The translations under genes and the position numbers were made by a program. This document shows, one piece after another, positions 1-12,832 of a DNA stretch of 64,000 nt. How positions within the stretch are numbered: the first letter of the stretch is position 1; each line of letters opens with the position of its first letter. A model generated the notes under the pieces. That model did no database searches. It worked only from the letters and a program-made list of their open reading frames with translations, and was not told the origin of the DNA. Origin of the DNA: Deferrisoma camini S3R1 (lineage in GTDB: Bacteria; Desulfobacterota; Deferrisomatia; Deferrisomatales; Deferrisomataceae); the NCBI RefSeq assembly GCF_000526155.1, contig NZ_JAFN01000001.1, forward strand, positions 3,226,264-3,290,263. Reading direction: 5' to 3'.

Positions 1-471
1 CACCACGTACTGGGCCGCGCACGTGCCCACGTCCACCCCCAGCACCTCGTCCACCATCTCGTGCTGCCCGAGGTCGATCTCGGCCTCTCCGAGGGGAACC
101 AGCCAGGCCCGAAAGATCCGGACCGCGGTGCCGTAGTCCCTGGCGAGGAACGCGTTGGAGCCCTCGAGGAGGCACGCGTCCACGTCCGCCGGGTGGGCCC
201 ACCCTGCGTGCGCCGCCCTCTCGCCGCGGGAGACGATCTCCGCGACCCGCGGGGTCGGAGGAGGGGCTGGGGCCCACTCGCCGCCGGCCGTCGCGGCCCG
301 CTCGACCAGTTCGTGAACGATCTGGGAGTGGGTACGCTTGTCGAGGAGCCCGAGCAGCTCGCGGACGAGTTTTCGCAGCTCGTCGGCGCCCATTGCGTCG
401 ATCGCTCCGTCCACGGCGGACGGGCCCGGTCGCGCCGTGGGCCCTCCTTCTGGGATGTCAGAGCCGGCCAC
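1..471 (-). CDS. Hypothetical protein, 3' end outside the window
   Basis: A minus-strand reading frame stays open to the left edge and gives at least 157 residues, so the C-terminus is missing. I chose the GTG at 471 because AGGAG lies 8 nt upstream; an ATG at 393 is the alternative. The product begins with a Gly/Pro-rich stretch, then a helical segment (DELRKLVRELLGLLDKRTHS) and an acidic, TPR-like part with LLEGSNAFLARDYGTAVRIF. I do not recognise the family. It lies beside other accessory genes, all on the same strand. Confidence 0.6.
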   Translation of the reverse strand, partial: MAGSDIPEGGPTARPGPSAVDGAIDAMGADELRKLVRELLGLLDKRTHSQIVHELVERAATAGGEWAPAPPPTPRVAEIVSRGERAAHAGWAHPADVDACLLEGSNAFLARDYGTAVRIFRAWLVPLGEAEIDLGQHEMVDEVLGVDVGTCAAQYVV

Positions 472-639
472 CTGACACTCTCCTGTCCGGGTGCAGCACG
501 CAGACCGCGTGCAGGGAAACCGTTGGGATCACCCCGGGGTCCCCAAGCCAGGGCAGGACCCGGGAGCAAAAAGTCGCGCTTCTTCAGCGAATCGAGGGCG
601 CGTCCGCCGAGAATCCGCCGGAAGCGTCTGCAAGGGGTG

Positions 640-1050
640 CTACGGTTCCGTCGTTTCCTTGTCTCCCGCGAGGAACTCCTCCCACTCCTCCCAGGTCACG
701 CCGTAAGGTGCGCCCCCTGAGGTGTGGCCGGCGATGAAGGCGAACGACGCGTCCGGCTCGGTCTGGAACCCCTGGCCTTCCGGCGGGTTCCCCCTGGAGC
801 GAAGCCCGGCACCGGCCGACAGGGTCGTGCGGATCGCAGCCTCCTGTTCCGCTGGCACCTCCACCCCGAGGAGCCGAAGCTCCCGGATCGCGCACTGCGC
901 GTCCACGCCGAACCGTCGCCGGTATCCCTCCACGATGTTTTTGCCTCGGTACCTGGAGCCCCATCCCGTCGATCGGGCGTGGGCGAGCCGGGCCTTCCGC
1001 CCCATCCGTTTCCGGCGGGGAGTCGACGACGGTCTTCTCTTTCGGGTCAT
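640..1050 (-). CDS. Small hypothetical protein (136 aa)
   Basis: Codes for a basic N-terminus (about residues 1-40, rich in Arg and Lys), a helical middle with VEGYRRRFGVDAQCAIREL, and an acidic Trp-containing end (YGVTWEEWEEFLAGDKE). The ATG at 1050 is preferred because GAGAGG precedes it; an in-frame ATG at 1089 has no ribosome binding site. The basic head and FGVD segment suggest a nucleic-acid-associated accessory protein, but I do not recognise a named family. It lies on the same strand as the truncated gene at the window edge, about 170 bp away. Confidence 0.55.
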   Translation of the reverse strand: MTRKRRPSSTPRRKRMGRKARLAHARSTGWGSRYRGKNIVEGYRRRFGVDAQCAIRELRLLGVEVPAEQEAAIRTTLSAGAGLRSRGNPPEGQGFQTEPDASFAFIAGHTSGGAPYGVTWEEWEEFLAGDKETTEP

Positions 1051-1398
1051 GCCAGGCCTCTCGGAAAGGGGGTCCGCGGTGGGGGACATGGGGTGCCCAC
1101 GCCCTGTTTCCCCGCAGACGAAGGCCGCGCCGCGCGGCCCCAGGGTACCCCACCTGCACGGCTCACCGCCACGGACTCGGACTCATCAGCCGTTCCCCTC
1201 GGCCCGGGCAGGTAGCTGAAGCACGGCGCCTGGATCTTGCGGGAGCGGGTGTTGGTGCCTTGGGTGGAGCGAGACGGTTCAGGACTCCGGCGGTTCCAGC
1301 AGGAACCGCCACGCGGGGATCACATCCACCCGACCGGCGTCGGGGTCCACGCGTTCCTCCTGGGTGCGGGTCACCACCGGACCCCGGGAGATTCCTTG

Positions 1399-1486
1399 TT
1401 CCTTCGACCGGAGCGACGACACCGGAGTGGTCCTGGTGCTTCCAGGCGGCGAAGCAAACCTGGAGTTCGTGCGTCCCGTCACGGAA
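1399..1486 (+). pseudogene. Fragment copied from the AlbA_2/HATPase gene
   Basis: The translation reads [20 protein letters not shown] and continues LEFVRPVTE. This is almost the same as residues encoded near 5797-5880 in the intact gene at 4636-6336 ([29 protein letters not shown]). DNA identity is also high over about 85 bp and then stops abruptly on both sides. It has no start, no domain and no continuation, so it is a dead fragment of a second copy of that gene, about 3.2 kb from the intact copy. Confidence 0.75.
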
Positions 1487-1560
1487 GGACGCCGCCGCAT
1501 CCGGCGGCGAAGGTCGTGGCGCAGTGGATCGCGTCCGGGGTGCGCAGGCCGTACGGCCCC
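1479..1560 (-). pseudogene. Remnant of a PIN-domain (VapC-type) toxin C-terminus
   Basis: Reading the minus strand towards 1479 gives GLRTPDAIHCATTFAAGCGG followed by two residues and a stop. This matches the conserved PIN segment, where TPDA(I/L)H-ATA carries the third catalytic Asp. Nothing recognisable as the PIN N-terminus precedes it. It overlaps on the opposite strand the end of another fragment (1399-1486), so the junction is debris. The match is by eye and the fragment is short. Confidence 0.45.
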
Positions 1561-1701
1561 GGATCGCACCGTTTGTCTGGCGTAGGTCCGCGCCACGGTG
1601 CCGAAGCCCGGCGCGGAGTCAGGGGGACCCTCTCCCCCGGGCGCCCTTGTTGCCGCGGCTGCGGTGCGGCGGTACGGAGTGCGCGTCGAGACAACGGGGC
1701 G

Positions 1702-2073
1702 TCACTTGGCGACGAAGCGCACACCTGGAAGTCCCCGGAGGTCGGCATCCGACGTCACCAGTTCCGCCCCGTGCCGCCGGGCTGTCGCGTACACCATCGC
1801 GCCGGCCATCGCCAATCCGTGCCGGAGGGCGTGGTCTGCGGCTTCCAGGGTCAGGGCTGCATCGAGGGATACCACGGTGCTTTGTTGCATGAAGCCGCTA
1901 CACCGCAGGGCCACCTCTTCCCCCGCCTTTGCGGCGAGCACCTTGTACACCTCGTACAACACCACGGCCGGAACCAAGACGGCCTCGGAGGGTGTGAGGA
2001 GCTCTGCATAGGCGTCGGCGGCGGGCCCGTCGGTGAACACCTCGAGCCACCCGCAGGAGTCAACCACCCTCAT
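1702..2073 (-). CDS. PIN-domain toxin VapC, probably catalytically impaired
   Basis: A 123-residue PIN protein. VapC toxins are metal-dependent RNases that cut tRNA or rRNA and are neutralised by the partner VapB. Visible motifs are the first Asp in [13 protein letters not shown], the Glu in VLYEVYKV and the C-terminal TSDADLRGL. The third acidic position, normally Asp in L-x-x-A-D-A-x-I-x-ATA, reads AMAGAMVYATA here: residue 91 is Gly, encoded at 1801-1803. Loss of that metal ligand normally abolishes activity. The start overlaps the antitoxin stop by 4 nt (ATGA), so the pair is translationally coupled. Length is normal for the family. Confidence 0.85.
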   Translation of the reverse strand: MRVVDSCGWLEVFTDGPAADAYAELLTPSEAVLVPAVVLYEVYKVLAAKAGEEVALRCSGFMQQSTVVSLDAALTLEAADHALRHGLAMAGAMVYATARRHGAELVTSDADLRGLPGVRFVAK

Positions 2074-2279
2074 CCGAGTCTGTCCGTTTTGTCCCGATAG
2101 CCGGAAACGTCGCAGCCCTTCGCAACTCCCCGAAGTTCCTCGAGGGTCTGCAAGGGCACCATGTACACGATGCCCCCCTTCTCGAAGACCTGGAGTTTTT
2201 GGCGGGGCTTGAGGCCGGCCGCCTTCCGGATCGGAGCCGGTATCACCACCTGAAATTTCGAAGAGATCGTGGTCTCCAT
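2070..2279 (-). CDS. AbrB/MazE-fold antitoxin (VapB)
   Basis: A 69-residue protein whose first 45 residues form a swapped-hairpin AbrB-type DNA-binding domain, with [20 protein letters not shown] followed by a Gln-Phe-rich strand. It would bind its own promoter and wrap its C-terminal tail ([15 protein letters not shown]) around the PIN toxin encoded just downstream. A GGAGGG lies before the ATG. The gene order antitoxin-toxin with a 4-nt overlap is standard for vapBC. Confidence 0.85.
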   Translation of the reverse strand: METTISSKFQVVIPAPIRKAAGLKPRQKLQVFEKGGIVYMVPLQTLEELRGVAKGCDVSGYRDKTDRLG

Positions 2280-2537
2280 TGGCCGCCCTCCGAGGAGACG
2301 TACATCGAGAAGTCGATCGTTGGCAAGAACGTAAAACAGGGCATCCCATCCGTCAACCGGTGGGGGCTATACCGAGTCGGGCCGCTCCCCCCACGCCCGC
2401 GCCCTTGGGGGGCCGCTCTGCGAAGCACAACTGGCAACTTTTCTTTCCGGTTTGTCCGGAAGCCGGAAAGAACCCTTTCCAGCTTCCCGTCGACGGCCTC
2501 GTCGGCCGGCGTTTACCGGCCTTTGGCGTCCGACTCG

Positions 2538-2556
2538 CCGGACAGGATCTGTCCGG
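2538..2556. repeat. Perfect palindrome in the leader of the restriction operon
   Basis: CCGGACAG and CTGTCCGG flank a 3-nt centre. Two other short inverted repeats (a CTTTCCGG/CCGGAAAG pair near 2440-2470 and a GCCGGC-type pair near 2510) lie in the same 490-bp gene-free stretch between the vapBC pair and hsdM. They are possible operator sites for the restriction operon or for VapBC. Apart from these and a promoter, I see nothing else in 2280-2773. Confidence 0.4.
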
Positions 2557-2594
2557 CATGCTTGGTACTCTCGCCCATTCCCCCAGGGGCAACG

Positions 2595-2624
2595 TTGCCG
2601 CTGCGCGGCCTGGCGGGGTACGAT
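2595..2624 (+). promoter_or_regulatory. Candidate sigma-70 promoter for the hsd operon
   Basis: TTGCCG at 2595-2600 and TACGAT at 2619-2624 are separated by 18 nt, about 150 bp before the hsdM start. It lies just downstream of the palindrome at 2538-2556. Confidence 0.4.
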
Positions 2625-2773
2625 GGAGCGGCGACCTACCAGGAGGGGGTTGGGGTGAACGCGATCTCGACCATGTAGCCAACTCGACGGCCTCGCTCGG
2701 CGGAACCATCCGCCGGCGGGGCCGTTGTTGTTTGGATCGCCGGGCCGTTGGCGAGAAGGAGCGGAAGGACACG

Positions 2774-4639
2774 ATGGCCATGGAAGCGCAGGAGAACCGG
2801 TTTCTGGAGGTGTTGCGCGAGCTCGGCGGAAGGGCCGGGAACGAGGCCTTGCGGGCTCGGCTGGGCTGGAGCTCGGGGCAGTACGAGGCCGTACGCCAGA
2901 TGCTCTTGGACGAGGGAGCGATCCAGAAGGGCCGTGGTCGGGGCGGATCGGTGCGGCTGGCCGGAGGGGAGGCCGCGGAGAAAAAGCCTGACGCTTCCGG
3001 CGAGGGGAGCAAGAAGGCCGGAACCCGCGGCTCGGGGGCCCGCGGGGGGCGTTCGGCGGGCCGGGCAAAGCGGTCCGGCACGAAGAACGGCGCGAACAAC
3101 GGCGCCAACCTCGGCTTCGAGAACAAGCTCTGGGAGATGGCCGACAAGCTGCGCGGCCACATGGACGCCTCGGAGTACAAGCACGTGGTGCTGGGTCTCA
3201 TCTTTCTCAAGTACATCTCCGACGCGTTCCAGGAGAAGTACCAGGAGCTCGAGGCCAAGCGGGAGACCGAGTACACCGATCCGGAGGACCGCGACGAGTA
3301 CCTGGCCGAGAACATCTTCTGGGTGCCGCCCGAGGCCCGCTGGGAGAAGATCCAGGCCGCGGCGCCCCAGCCCACCATCGGCCAGACGATCGACGGGGCC
3401 ATGGCCGCGATCGAGCGGGAGAACCCGAGCCTCAAAGGCGTGCTGCCCAAGGACTACTCCCGCCCCACCCTGGACAAGACCCGCCTGGGCGAGCTCGTGA
3501 AGCTCGTCGGCGACATCGACCTCAAGGCCCGGGAGTCGGGCGTCAAGGACCCGCTGGGCCGGGTGTACGAGTACTTCCTGGGCCGGTTCGCCGCGGCCGA
3601 GGGCAAGGGCGGGGGCGAGTTCTACACGCCCCAGTGCGTGGTGCAGCTCCTCGTCGAGATGATCCAGCCCTACCAGGGCCGGGTGTACGACCCATGCTGC
3701 GGCTCCGGCGGCATGTTCGTGCAGTCCGAGAAGTTCGTGGAGGAGCACGGCGGCCGGCGCGGCGACATCGCCATCTACGGCCAGGAGTCCAACCCCACCA
3801 CCTGGCGCCTGGCCAAGATGAACCTGGCCATCCGCCGCATCGACGCCGACCTGGGGCCGCACCACGCCGACACCTTTCACAACGACCTGCACAAGGACCG
3901 CAAGGCCGACTACCTGCTGGCCAACCCGCCATTCAACATGAGCGACTGGGGCGGCGAGCGGCTCCGGGAAGACCCCCGCTGGCGGTACGGCGTGCCGCCG
4001 GCCAACAACGCCAACTACGCCTGGATCCAGCACTTCATCCACCACCTGGCCCCGAACGGGATCGCCGGCTTCGTCATGGCCAACGGCTCCCTGTCCACCT
4101 CGACCAACGCGGAGTTCGCCATCCGCAAAGGAATCATCGAGGACGACCTGGTGGACTGTATCGTGGCCCTGCCGGGCCAGCTCTTCTACACCACCCAGAT
4201 CCCCGTGAGCCTCTGGTTCGTCACCCGCAGCAAGAAGGCCGACCCCAAGCGCGGCTTTCGCGACCGCGCAGGCGAGACCCTCTTCATCGACGCCCGCCGC
4301 ATGGGCCGGCTGGTGGACCGCGTCCACCGGGAGCTCACACCCGACGAGATCCGGCAGATCGCCGAGGTCTACCACGCCTGGAAAAGGGGTGAAGGCTACG
4401 AGGACAAGCCCGGCTGGTGGAAGTCGGCCACCCTTGAGGAGATCCGCGACCACGGCTACGTGCTCACCCCCGGCCGCTACGTGGGCGCCGAGGAGCAGGA
4501 AGACGACGGCGTGCCGTTCGAGCAGAAGATGGCCGAGCTGACGAAGAAGCTCTCCGAGCAGTTCAACGAGGCGCACCGGTTGGAGAAAACGATCGTGAAG
4601 AACCTGACGACCCTCGGCTTCTGGGAGGGGGAACCGTGA
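2774..4639 (+). CDS. hsdM: Type I restriction-modification DNA methylase subunit HsdM
   Basis: Methylates adenine N6 in the recognition site as part of the HsdM2S methylase and the HsdR2M2S nuclease complex. The 621-residue product has three parts. A small winged-helix-like head covers about residues 4-55 ([20 protein letters not shown]). A Gly/Ser/Lys/Arg-rich linker follows to about 110. The HsdM_N helical bundle and N6_Mtase domain make up the rest. The SAM-binding motif [10 protein letters not shown] is near residue 305 and the catalytic NPPF motif ([14 protein letters not shown]) near 385. The ATG at 2774 has GGAAGG upstream; the frame is open further up but nothing there resembles the family. 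The stop overlaps the next gene by 4 nt. The head and linker are additions to the classical HsdM. Confidence 0.95.
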   Translation: MAMEAQENRFLEVLRELGGRAGNEALRARLGWSSGQYEAVRQMLLDEGAIQKGRGRGGSVRLAGGEAAEKKPDASGEGSKKAGTRGSGARGGRSAGRAKRSGTKNGANNGANLGFENKLWEMADKLRGHMDASEYKHVVLGLIFLKYISDAFQEKYQELEAKRETEYTDPEDRDEYLAENIFWVPPEARWEKIQAAAPQPTIGQTIDGAMAAIERENPSLKGVLPKDYSRPTLDKTRLGELVKLVGDIDLKARESGVKDPLGRVYEYFLGRFAAAEGKGGGEFYTPQCVVQLLVEMIQPYQGRVYDPCCGSGGMFVQSEKFVEEHGGRRGDIAIYGQESNPTTWRLAKMNLAIRRIDADLGPHHADTFHNDLHKDRKADYLLANPPFNMSDWGGERLREDPRWRYGVPPANNANYAWIQHFIHHLAPNGIAGFVMANGSLSTSTNAEFAIRKGIIEDDLVDCIVALPGQLFYTTQIPVSLWFVTRSKKADPKRGFRDRAGETLFIDARRMGRLVDRVHRELTPDEIRQIAEVYHAWKRGEGYEDKPGWWKSATLEEIRDHGYVLTPGRYVGAEEQEDDGVPFEQKMAELTKKLSEQFNEAHRLEKTIVKNLTTLGFWEGEP

Positions 4640-6336
4640 CGCCAGAAGGGTTGGAACGGCTGATCTCCGGCGGCGAGAAGCTGAACGTGGAGTTCAAGGG
4701 CGAGGCGAGGGGGACGCTCAGCGATCGGGACCTGGTCGAGACCGTCGTCTGCTTGGCGAACCGAAGGAGCAGCGAGCCGGCCTGGTTGCTCATCGGGGTG
4801 GAGGACGACGGCCGCGTCACGGGTGCAAGGCCCCGGCACGGGTCCCGGGGAACCGATCCGGCACGCTTGGCCTCGCTGATCGCGGGCCGGACGCGGCCTT
4901 CCCTCGCCGTATCGGTGCGTCTGGTTCCGGTCCAGGGGCGAGACGTGCTGGTCATCGAGATTCCGCCCTGCCGGACGCCGGTGGGCACCGCGGACGGTCG
5001 TTATCTGCGCCGCGCCCTGGGCGGCGACGGCCGCCCCGCCTGTGTTCCGATGCAACCCCACGAGTTCCATTCTCTTTTGTCCGACCGGGGCTTGGAGGAC
5101 TACTCCGCCGCCGTGGTCGCCGGGGCTCGCTGGGAGGATCTGGACCCGCTGGAGTTCGAGCGGTTCCGCCGCACCATCCGGGAACGACGCGGCCGGGGCG
5201 ACGAAACCCTGCTGGACCTCTCGGATCTCGAACTGGCCCGGGCCCTGGGGGCGCTGTGGGCCGACGGCGACGGGGAGGCGATCCGTGTTCTGGGCTTGCT
5301 CCTGTTCGGCAAGGAAGAGGCGTTGCGGCGCCACCTCCCCACCCACGAGGTGGCGTTCCAGGTGCTGCGGCAGCAGGCGGTGGAGGTCAACGACTTCTTT
5401 CGGTGGCCGGTGCTTCGCGTGATGGAAGAGCTGGAAACCCGATTCCGCGCCAAGGTCGGGGAGAAGGAGGTCCTCGTCGGCATGCTGCGGGTGGGCGTGC
5501 CCGACTACCCCCCCGCGGCCTTTCGGGAGGCGGTGGCAAATGCGCTGATCCACCGCGACTACACGCGCCTCGGAGCCGTGCACGTCCAGTGGCACGAAGA
5601 CCGGATCGAGATCTCCAACCCCGGCGGGTTCCCGGAGGGGGTTCGCCTCGACAACCTGCTCGTCACGGCGCCCCGGCCGCGCAACCCCCTGCTGGCCGAC
5701 GCCTTCAAGCGCGCCGGGATCGTGGAGCGCACCGCGCGCGGGATCGATACCATCTTCCACGAGCAGCTCCGGAACGGCCGTCCGGCGCCCTCCTACGACC
5801 GGAGCGACGACACCGGAGTGATCCTGGTGCTTCCGGGCGGCGAAGCGAACCTGGACTTCGTGCGCCTCGTCACGGAAGAAAGCCAGTCAGGGCGGATCCT
5901 GGGGCTGGACCAACTGCTCGTGCTCAATGCCTTGTGGCAGGAGCGCTCCCTGACCACGGGCAGGGCGGCCGCCCTCATCCAAAAACCGGAAGCCGAAGCC
6001 CGAGCGGTCCTCCATCGGTTGGTGGAGGCGGGGCTCGCAGAGAGCCGCGGACAGCGTAAGGGGAGAACCTGGCACCTGTCCGCCGCCACCTATCGCCGCC
6101 TCGGCCAGGAGGCCGCCTACGTCCGGCAGCGCGGTTTCGAGCCCTTTCAGCAGGAGCAGATGGTTTTGCAGTACGTGGAAAAGCACGGGCGCATTACCCG
6201 ACGGGAGGCGGCGGAGTTGTGCCGGATTAGCGGCCCCCAGGCTTACCGGCTTCTCAATCGCCTTGTAAGACAGGGCCGAATCGCTCGCGAGGGCCGTCGC
6301 GGGCGAGGTGTCCGTTATCGGAAAATCACGGATTGA
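4636..6336 (+). CDS. AlbA_2 (Schlafen-like) / HATPase_c_4 protein with winged-helix tail
   Basis: A 566-residue protein starting at a GTG that overlaps the hsdM stop (GTGA). The N-terminus (about 1-140) matches the AlbA_2 domain, with the E-x-EFKG segment and [13 protein letters not shown]. The middle (about 295-395) matches HATPase_c_4, with [14 protein letters not shown], then [11 protein letters not shown] and the late [14 protein letters not shown] helix. The tail has one or two winged-helix units ([17 protein letters not shown]). Proteins of this architecture are annotated as ATP-binding transcriptional regulators or helicase-related and recur in type I loci. Here it is embedded between hsdM and hsdS, so a role in controlling or modifying the system is inferred. 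A fragment of a second copy is at 1399-1486 and of its tail at 6618-6695. Confidence 0.85.
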   Translation: MTPEGLERLISGGEKLNVEFKGEARGTLSDRDLVETVVCLANRRSSEPAWLLIGVEDDGRVTGARPRHGSRGTDPARLASLIAGRTRPSLAVSVRLVPVQGRDVLVIEIPPCRTPVGTADGRYLRRALGGDGRPACVPMQPHEFHSLLSDRGLEDYSAAVVAGARWEDLDPLEFERFRRTIRERRGRGDETLLDLSDLELARALGALWADGDGEAIRVLGLLLFGKEEALRRHLPTHEVAFQVLRQQAVEVNDFFRWPVLRVMEELETRFRAKVGEKEVLVGMLRVGVPDYPPAAFREAVANALIHRDYTRLGAVHVQWHEDRIEISNPGGFPEGVRLDNLLVTAPRPRNPLLADAFKRAGIVERTARGIDTIFHEQLRNGRPAPSYDRSDDTGVILVLPGGEANLDFVRLVTEESQSGRILGLDQLLVLNALWQERSLTTGRAAALIQKPEAEARAVLHRLVEAGLAESRGQRKGRTWHLSAATYRRLGQEAAYVRQRGFEPFQQEQMVLQYVEKHGRITRREAAELCRISGPQAYRLLNRLVRQGRIAREGRRGRGVRYRKITD

Positions 6337-6455
6337 ACGAAACAAATGAACGAACCGCGGACATGAATGCACGCGTGCATTTATTTGCACGGCGCGCATT
6401 TTCGGTCGCACGCGGTCTCCCTAACGGAGCCGCGTCTTCACTCGAGCTGCACTGC

Positions 6456-6612
6456 GGGTGCGGAAGAGGTTGAAGACGACGGCGTGCCGTTTGAGCAGAA
6501 GATGGCCGGGCTGACAAAGAAGCTCCCGAGCAGTTCAGCTAGGCGCGCCGGCTGGAGAAAGCGATCGTGAAGAACCTTACGACCCTCGGCTTCTGGAAGG
6601 GGGAACCGCGAG
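6456..6612 (+). pseudogene. Degenerate duplicate of the hsdM 3' end
   Basis: About 155 bp closely match positions 4488-4640, the last 50 codons of hsdM and its junction with the next gene. Shared words include GACGACGGCGTGCCGTT, GAGCAGAAGATGGCC and CTCGGCTTCTGG. A single-base deletion (CTCCCGAGCAG against CTCTCCGAGCAG) shifts the frame, and a TAG replaces a sense codon shortly after. It has no start and cannot make a methylase. It is a footprint of a tandem duplication or recombination inside the operon. Confidence 0.85.
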
Positions 6613-6617
6613 TCGAA

Positions 6618-6695
6618 TGAACGGCCGCATCACCCGCCGCCGCGAGGTGGCGGAGGTGTGTAGGATCGCTTCCCACCAGGCCCGGGCCTACTGGC
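6618..6695 (+). pseudogene. Remnant of the winged-helix tail of the AlbA_2/HATPase gene
   Basis: Translates as MNGRITRRREVAEVCRIASH and resembles [20 protein letters not shown] from the 3' part of the gene ending at 6336. It directly follows the hsdM-tail copy. The two fragments therefore keep the order hsdM, then AlbA_2/HATPase, but most of the second gene has been deleted. No open reading frame survives. Confidence 0.65.
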
Positions 6696-6809
6696 GCGGC
6701 GGGCTTGAGATGCGCGGAGCCAAGAAATGGACGTCTTATGCGCTGCCTCCAAAGAAAATGGAGGACTCCAAATCAATATGGATGGCTCCCAAATGATCGC
6801 CGACCAACG

Positions 6810-6950
6810 GCCACGGGCTCACCTCCAGGAGTTCAACGTTTTGAGATCACAAAATGTGACCTCAAGGGGGGTCGACGCCATCCGCGAGCTGATGACCCAG
6901 CACGAGCCGGAACCCAAGCGGCGAATCGGGTTCGGGGCGGGTGAGGAAAG

Positions 6951-6954
<4 letters not shown>
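6810..6954 (+). pseudogene. Internally deleted ORF6N-domain protein remnant
   Basis: The frame ending at 6954 carries FNVLRSQNVTSRG fused directly to VDAIRELMT and PEPKRRIGFGAGEER. In ORF6N-domain proteins the LRSQ-VTS segment lies in the N-terminal DNA-binding domain, and DAIR-LM...RRxIGF is the extreme C-terminus. Roughly 100 intervening residues are missing here, which suggests an in-frame internal deletion. The upstream part of the frame (from an ATG at 6727) has no recognisable domain. Its stop overlaps the hsdS start (GTGATG). ORF6N genes are frequent passengers in type I loci. The assignment rests on motif memory, not a search. Confidence 0.5.
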
Positions 6955-8341
<1,387 letters not shown>

Positions 8342-8345
<4 letters not shown>

Positions 8346-9090
8346 ACCAGCGCGGGAATGTCCGCGGAGGCCGGCGCGGGGAGGCAACGCGCCCGGGTGC
8401 CGCGGGCGATCCCCTGATCCCGAAGCACGGCGGCTACCGGAAGCTGAAGAGCTTTCAGGTGGCGCAGCTCATCTACGACGTGACCGTCCGGTTCTGCGAT
8501 CTTTACATCGAACGCCGGAGCCGCACGCGCGACCAGATGGTGCAGGCGGCGCGGTCGGGAACCCAGAACATCGCCGAGGGCTCGGTGGCCTCGGGCACCT
8601 CGAAGAAGATGGAGCTGAAGCTCACACAGGTTGCCCGTGCGAGCTTGGAGGAACTGCGGCTCGACTACGAGGACTTTTTGCGCCAGCGGGAGCTGCCCAA
8701 GCTGGAGCCGAACCATCCGGCGCTGGTGCGGTTCAAGGCGTCGAGGCCCCGCACGTTGGACGAGGTGCGGGCGTGGGTGGCGGAGGAGCGGCGAAGGGCG
8801 ATTCAGGCCGACAAAAGCGACACGGACGAGCACGGACGCTCAAGGACCCGCGCCGGCGCGACGACAAGCGGCGAAGGTCCCGGCGGAGCGTCCGTGTCCG
8901 TCCATGAGGGTCCGTGCGGGCCCCTGCCTTCGGCTTGTCTGGTGGCCAATGCCGCGCTGTCGCTGCTGAACCTGGCTTGCCATCTCCTGGACCGGCAGGT
9001 CGAGCGGCTGGCGCGGGATTTCGAGCGGGAGGGCGGTTTTACGGAGCGTCTCTACCGGCACAGGAAGCGGGCGCAACGGCGGAGCAGGCC

Positions 9091-9094
<4 letters not shown>
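8342..9094 (+). CDS. Four-helix-bundle suffix-domain protein inside the hsd operon
   Basis: A 250-residue protein of the four-helix-bundle (S23/IVP-like) group with the longer suffix arrangement. The core has [57 protein letters not shown] and [20 protein letters not shown]. The C-terminal helix pair is [20 protein letters not shown]. The two helical parts are separated by a 35-residue low-complexity linker encoded by an inverted repeat (8818-8912). The protein is coupled to hsdS and hsdR by 4-nt overlaps at both ends. Function is unknown; related bundles occur in rRNA intervening sequences and as the Avd protein of diversity-generating retroelements, but no reverse transcriptase is present here. 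Confidence 0.8.
8831..8896. repeat. In-frame inverted repeat within the four-helix-bundle gene
   Basis: CACGGACGCTC at 8831-8841 pairs perfectly with GAGCGTCCGTG at 8886-8896 across a 44-nt centre. Weaker complementarity continues outward (GGACACGG-like words on both sides, 8818-8912). It keeps the reading frame and encodes the linker between the two helical parts. Confidence 0.75.
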
Positions 9095-12306
<3,212 letters not shown>

Positions 12307-12354
12307 GGCGATTGGCGCGACCGAGTTCGTCGGCCCCCCCGTGCCGTATCTTCG

Positions 12355-12474
12355 TTACCCAATCCGGAGAAGTCTTCGTAGATTCGCCAAAACCTCTTCC
12401 CCGTCAGCGGGCGAAAGCGTTCCCAGTTGGCCCCGGACCAGGCGGTGGTCAAGGGTGGAAAGATCAAAGGTCAC
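12355..12474 (-). pseudogene. Truncated MazF/PemK-type toxin (C-terminal remnant, 39 codons)
   Basis: A GTG frame overlapping the end of the antitoxin gene reads FDLSTLDHRLVRGQLGTLSP and ends with LANLRRLLRIG. This resembles the last third of PemK/MazF endoribonucleases (dimer strand followed by the C-terminal helix). The N-terminal barrel of about 70 residues is absent. The partner antitoxin directly upstream is intact, so a deletion appears to have joined the antitoxin end to the toxin tail. A very short intact protein cannot be excluded. Confidence 0.55.
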
Positions 12475-12694
12475 CGTAGGCCTCCTCGTCCGCCTCGCTG
12501 GCCCACTCGGACAGGGTTCCCTCCACGGCCCGGAGGTACTCGATGTCCACGGGCCCCACGCGGCGCACCCGGGCCGTACCGTCGGGCTCGACCTCCCAAA
12601 GAATGAGATCCCCCGGCGATAACCCTAGGGCCGTGCGCACCTCCTTTGGGACGGTGGCTTGACCCTTTGCCGTGATTTTCGCGATCGCCCCCAT
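12464..12694 (-). CDS. AbrB/MazE-type antitoxin, apparently orphaned
   Basis: A 76-residue protein with the AbrB-fold head (ITAKGQATVPKEVRTALGLS, then GDLILWEV) and an acidic toxin-binding tail (LSEWASEADEEAYGDL). A GGAGG lies just before the ATG. Upstream is a CCGTAAG/CTTACGG inverted repeat that fits an autoregulatory operator. The gene downstream retains only the C-terminal third of a MazF-like toxin, so this antitoxin seems to have lost its partner. Confidence 0.85.
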   Translation of the reverse strand: MGAIAKITAKGQATVPKEVRTALGLSPGDLILWEVEPDGTARVRRVGPVDIEYLRAVEGTLSEWASEADEEAYGDL

Positions 12695-12703
12695 GGCATT
12701 CCT

Positions 12704-12730
12704 CCGTAAGGACGCATTACGTTCTTACGG
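12704..12730. promoter_or_regulatory. Inverted-repeat operator upstream of the orphan antitoxin
   Basis: CCGTAAG at 12704-12710 and CTTACGG at 12724-12730 are perfectly complementary across 13 nt and lie 10-36 bp before the antitoxin ATG. AbrB-fold antitoxins typically bind such repeats. Confidence 0.6.
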
Positions 12731-12832
12731 TACAGCGACGGCTTCTGCTAGCAACCCCCTGCTCGACGTTGACGCTTTTCGCGAGGTTCCGGGGCGGGTC
12801 CACATCGGTCTCTTTGAGCACGGAGTACCCGG

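Noticed and set aside
61-720. A 219-codon plus-strand frame at the window start
   Set aside because: It runs through two minus-strand genes and the spacer between them, is rich in Arg/Gly/Pro and has no motif.
2636-4576. A 646-codon open frame on the minus strand opposite hsdM
   Set aside because: It is the third-position shadow of a GC-rich gene. It has low-complexity Val/Leu/His/Gly composition, no domain and no ribosome binding site, while hsdM on the other strand has all family motifs.
4636-6336. Assignment of the AlbA_2/HATPase gene as a BREX or DISARM core component
   Set aside because: No PglZ, BrxC, DrmA/B or PglX-type genes are present, and the surrounding genes are standard hsdM, hsdS and hsdR.
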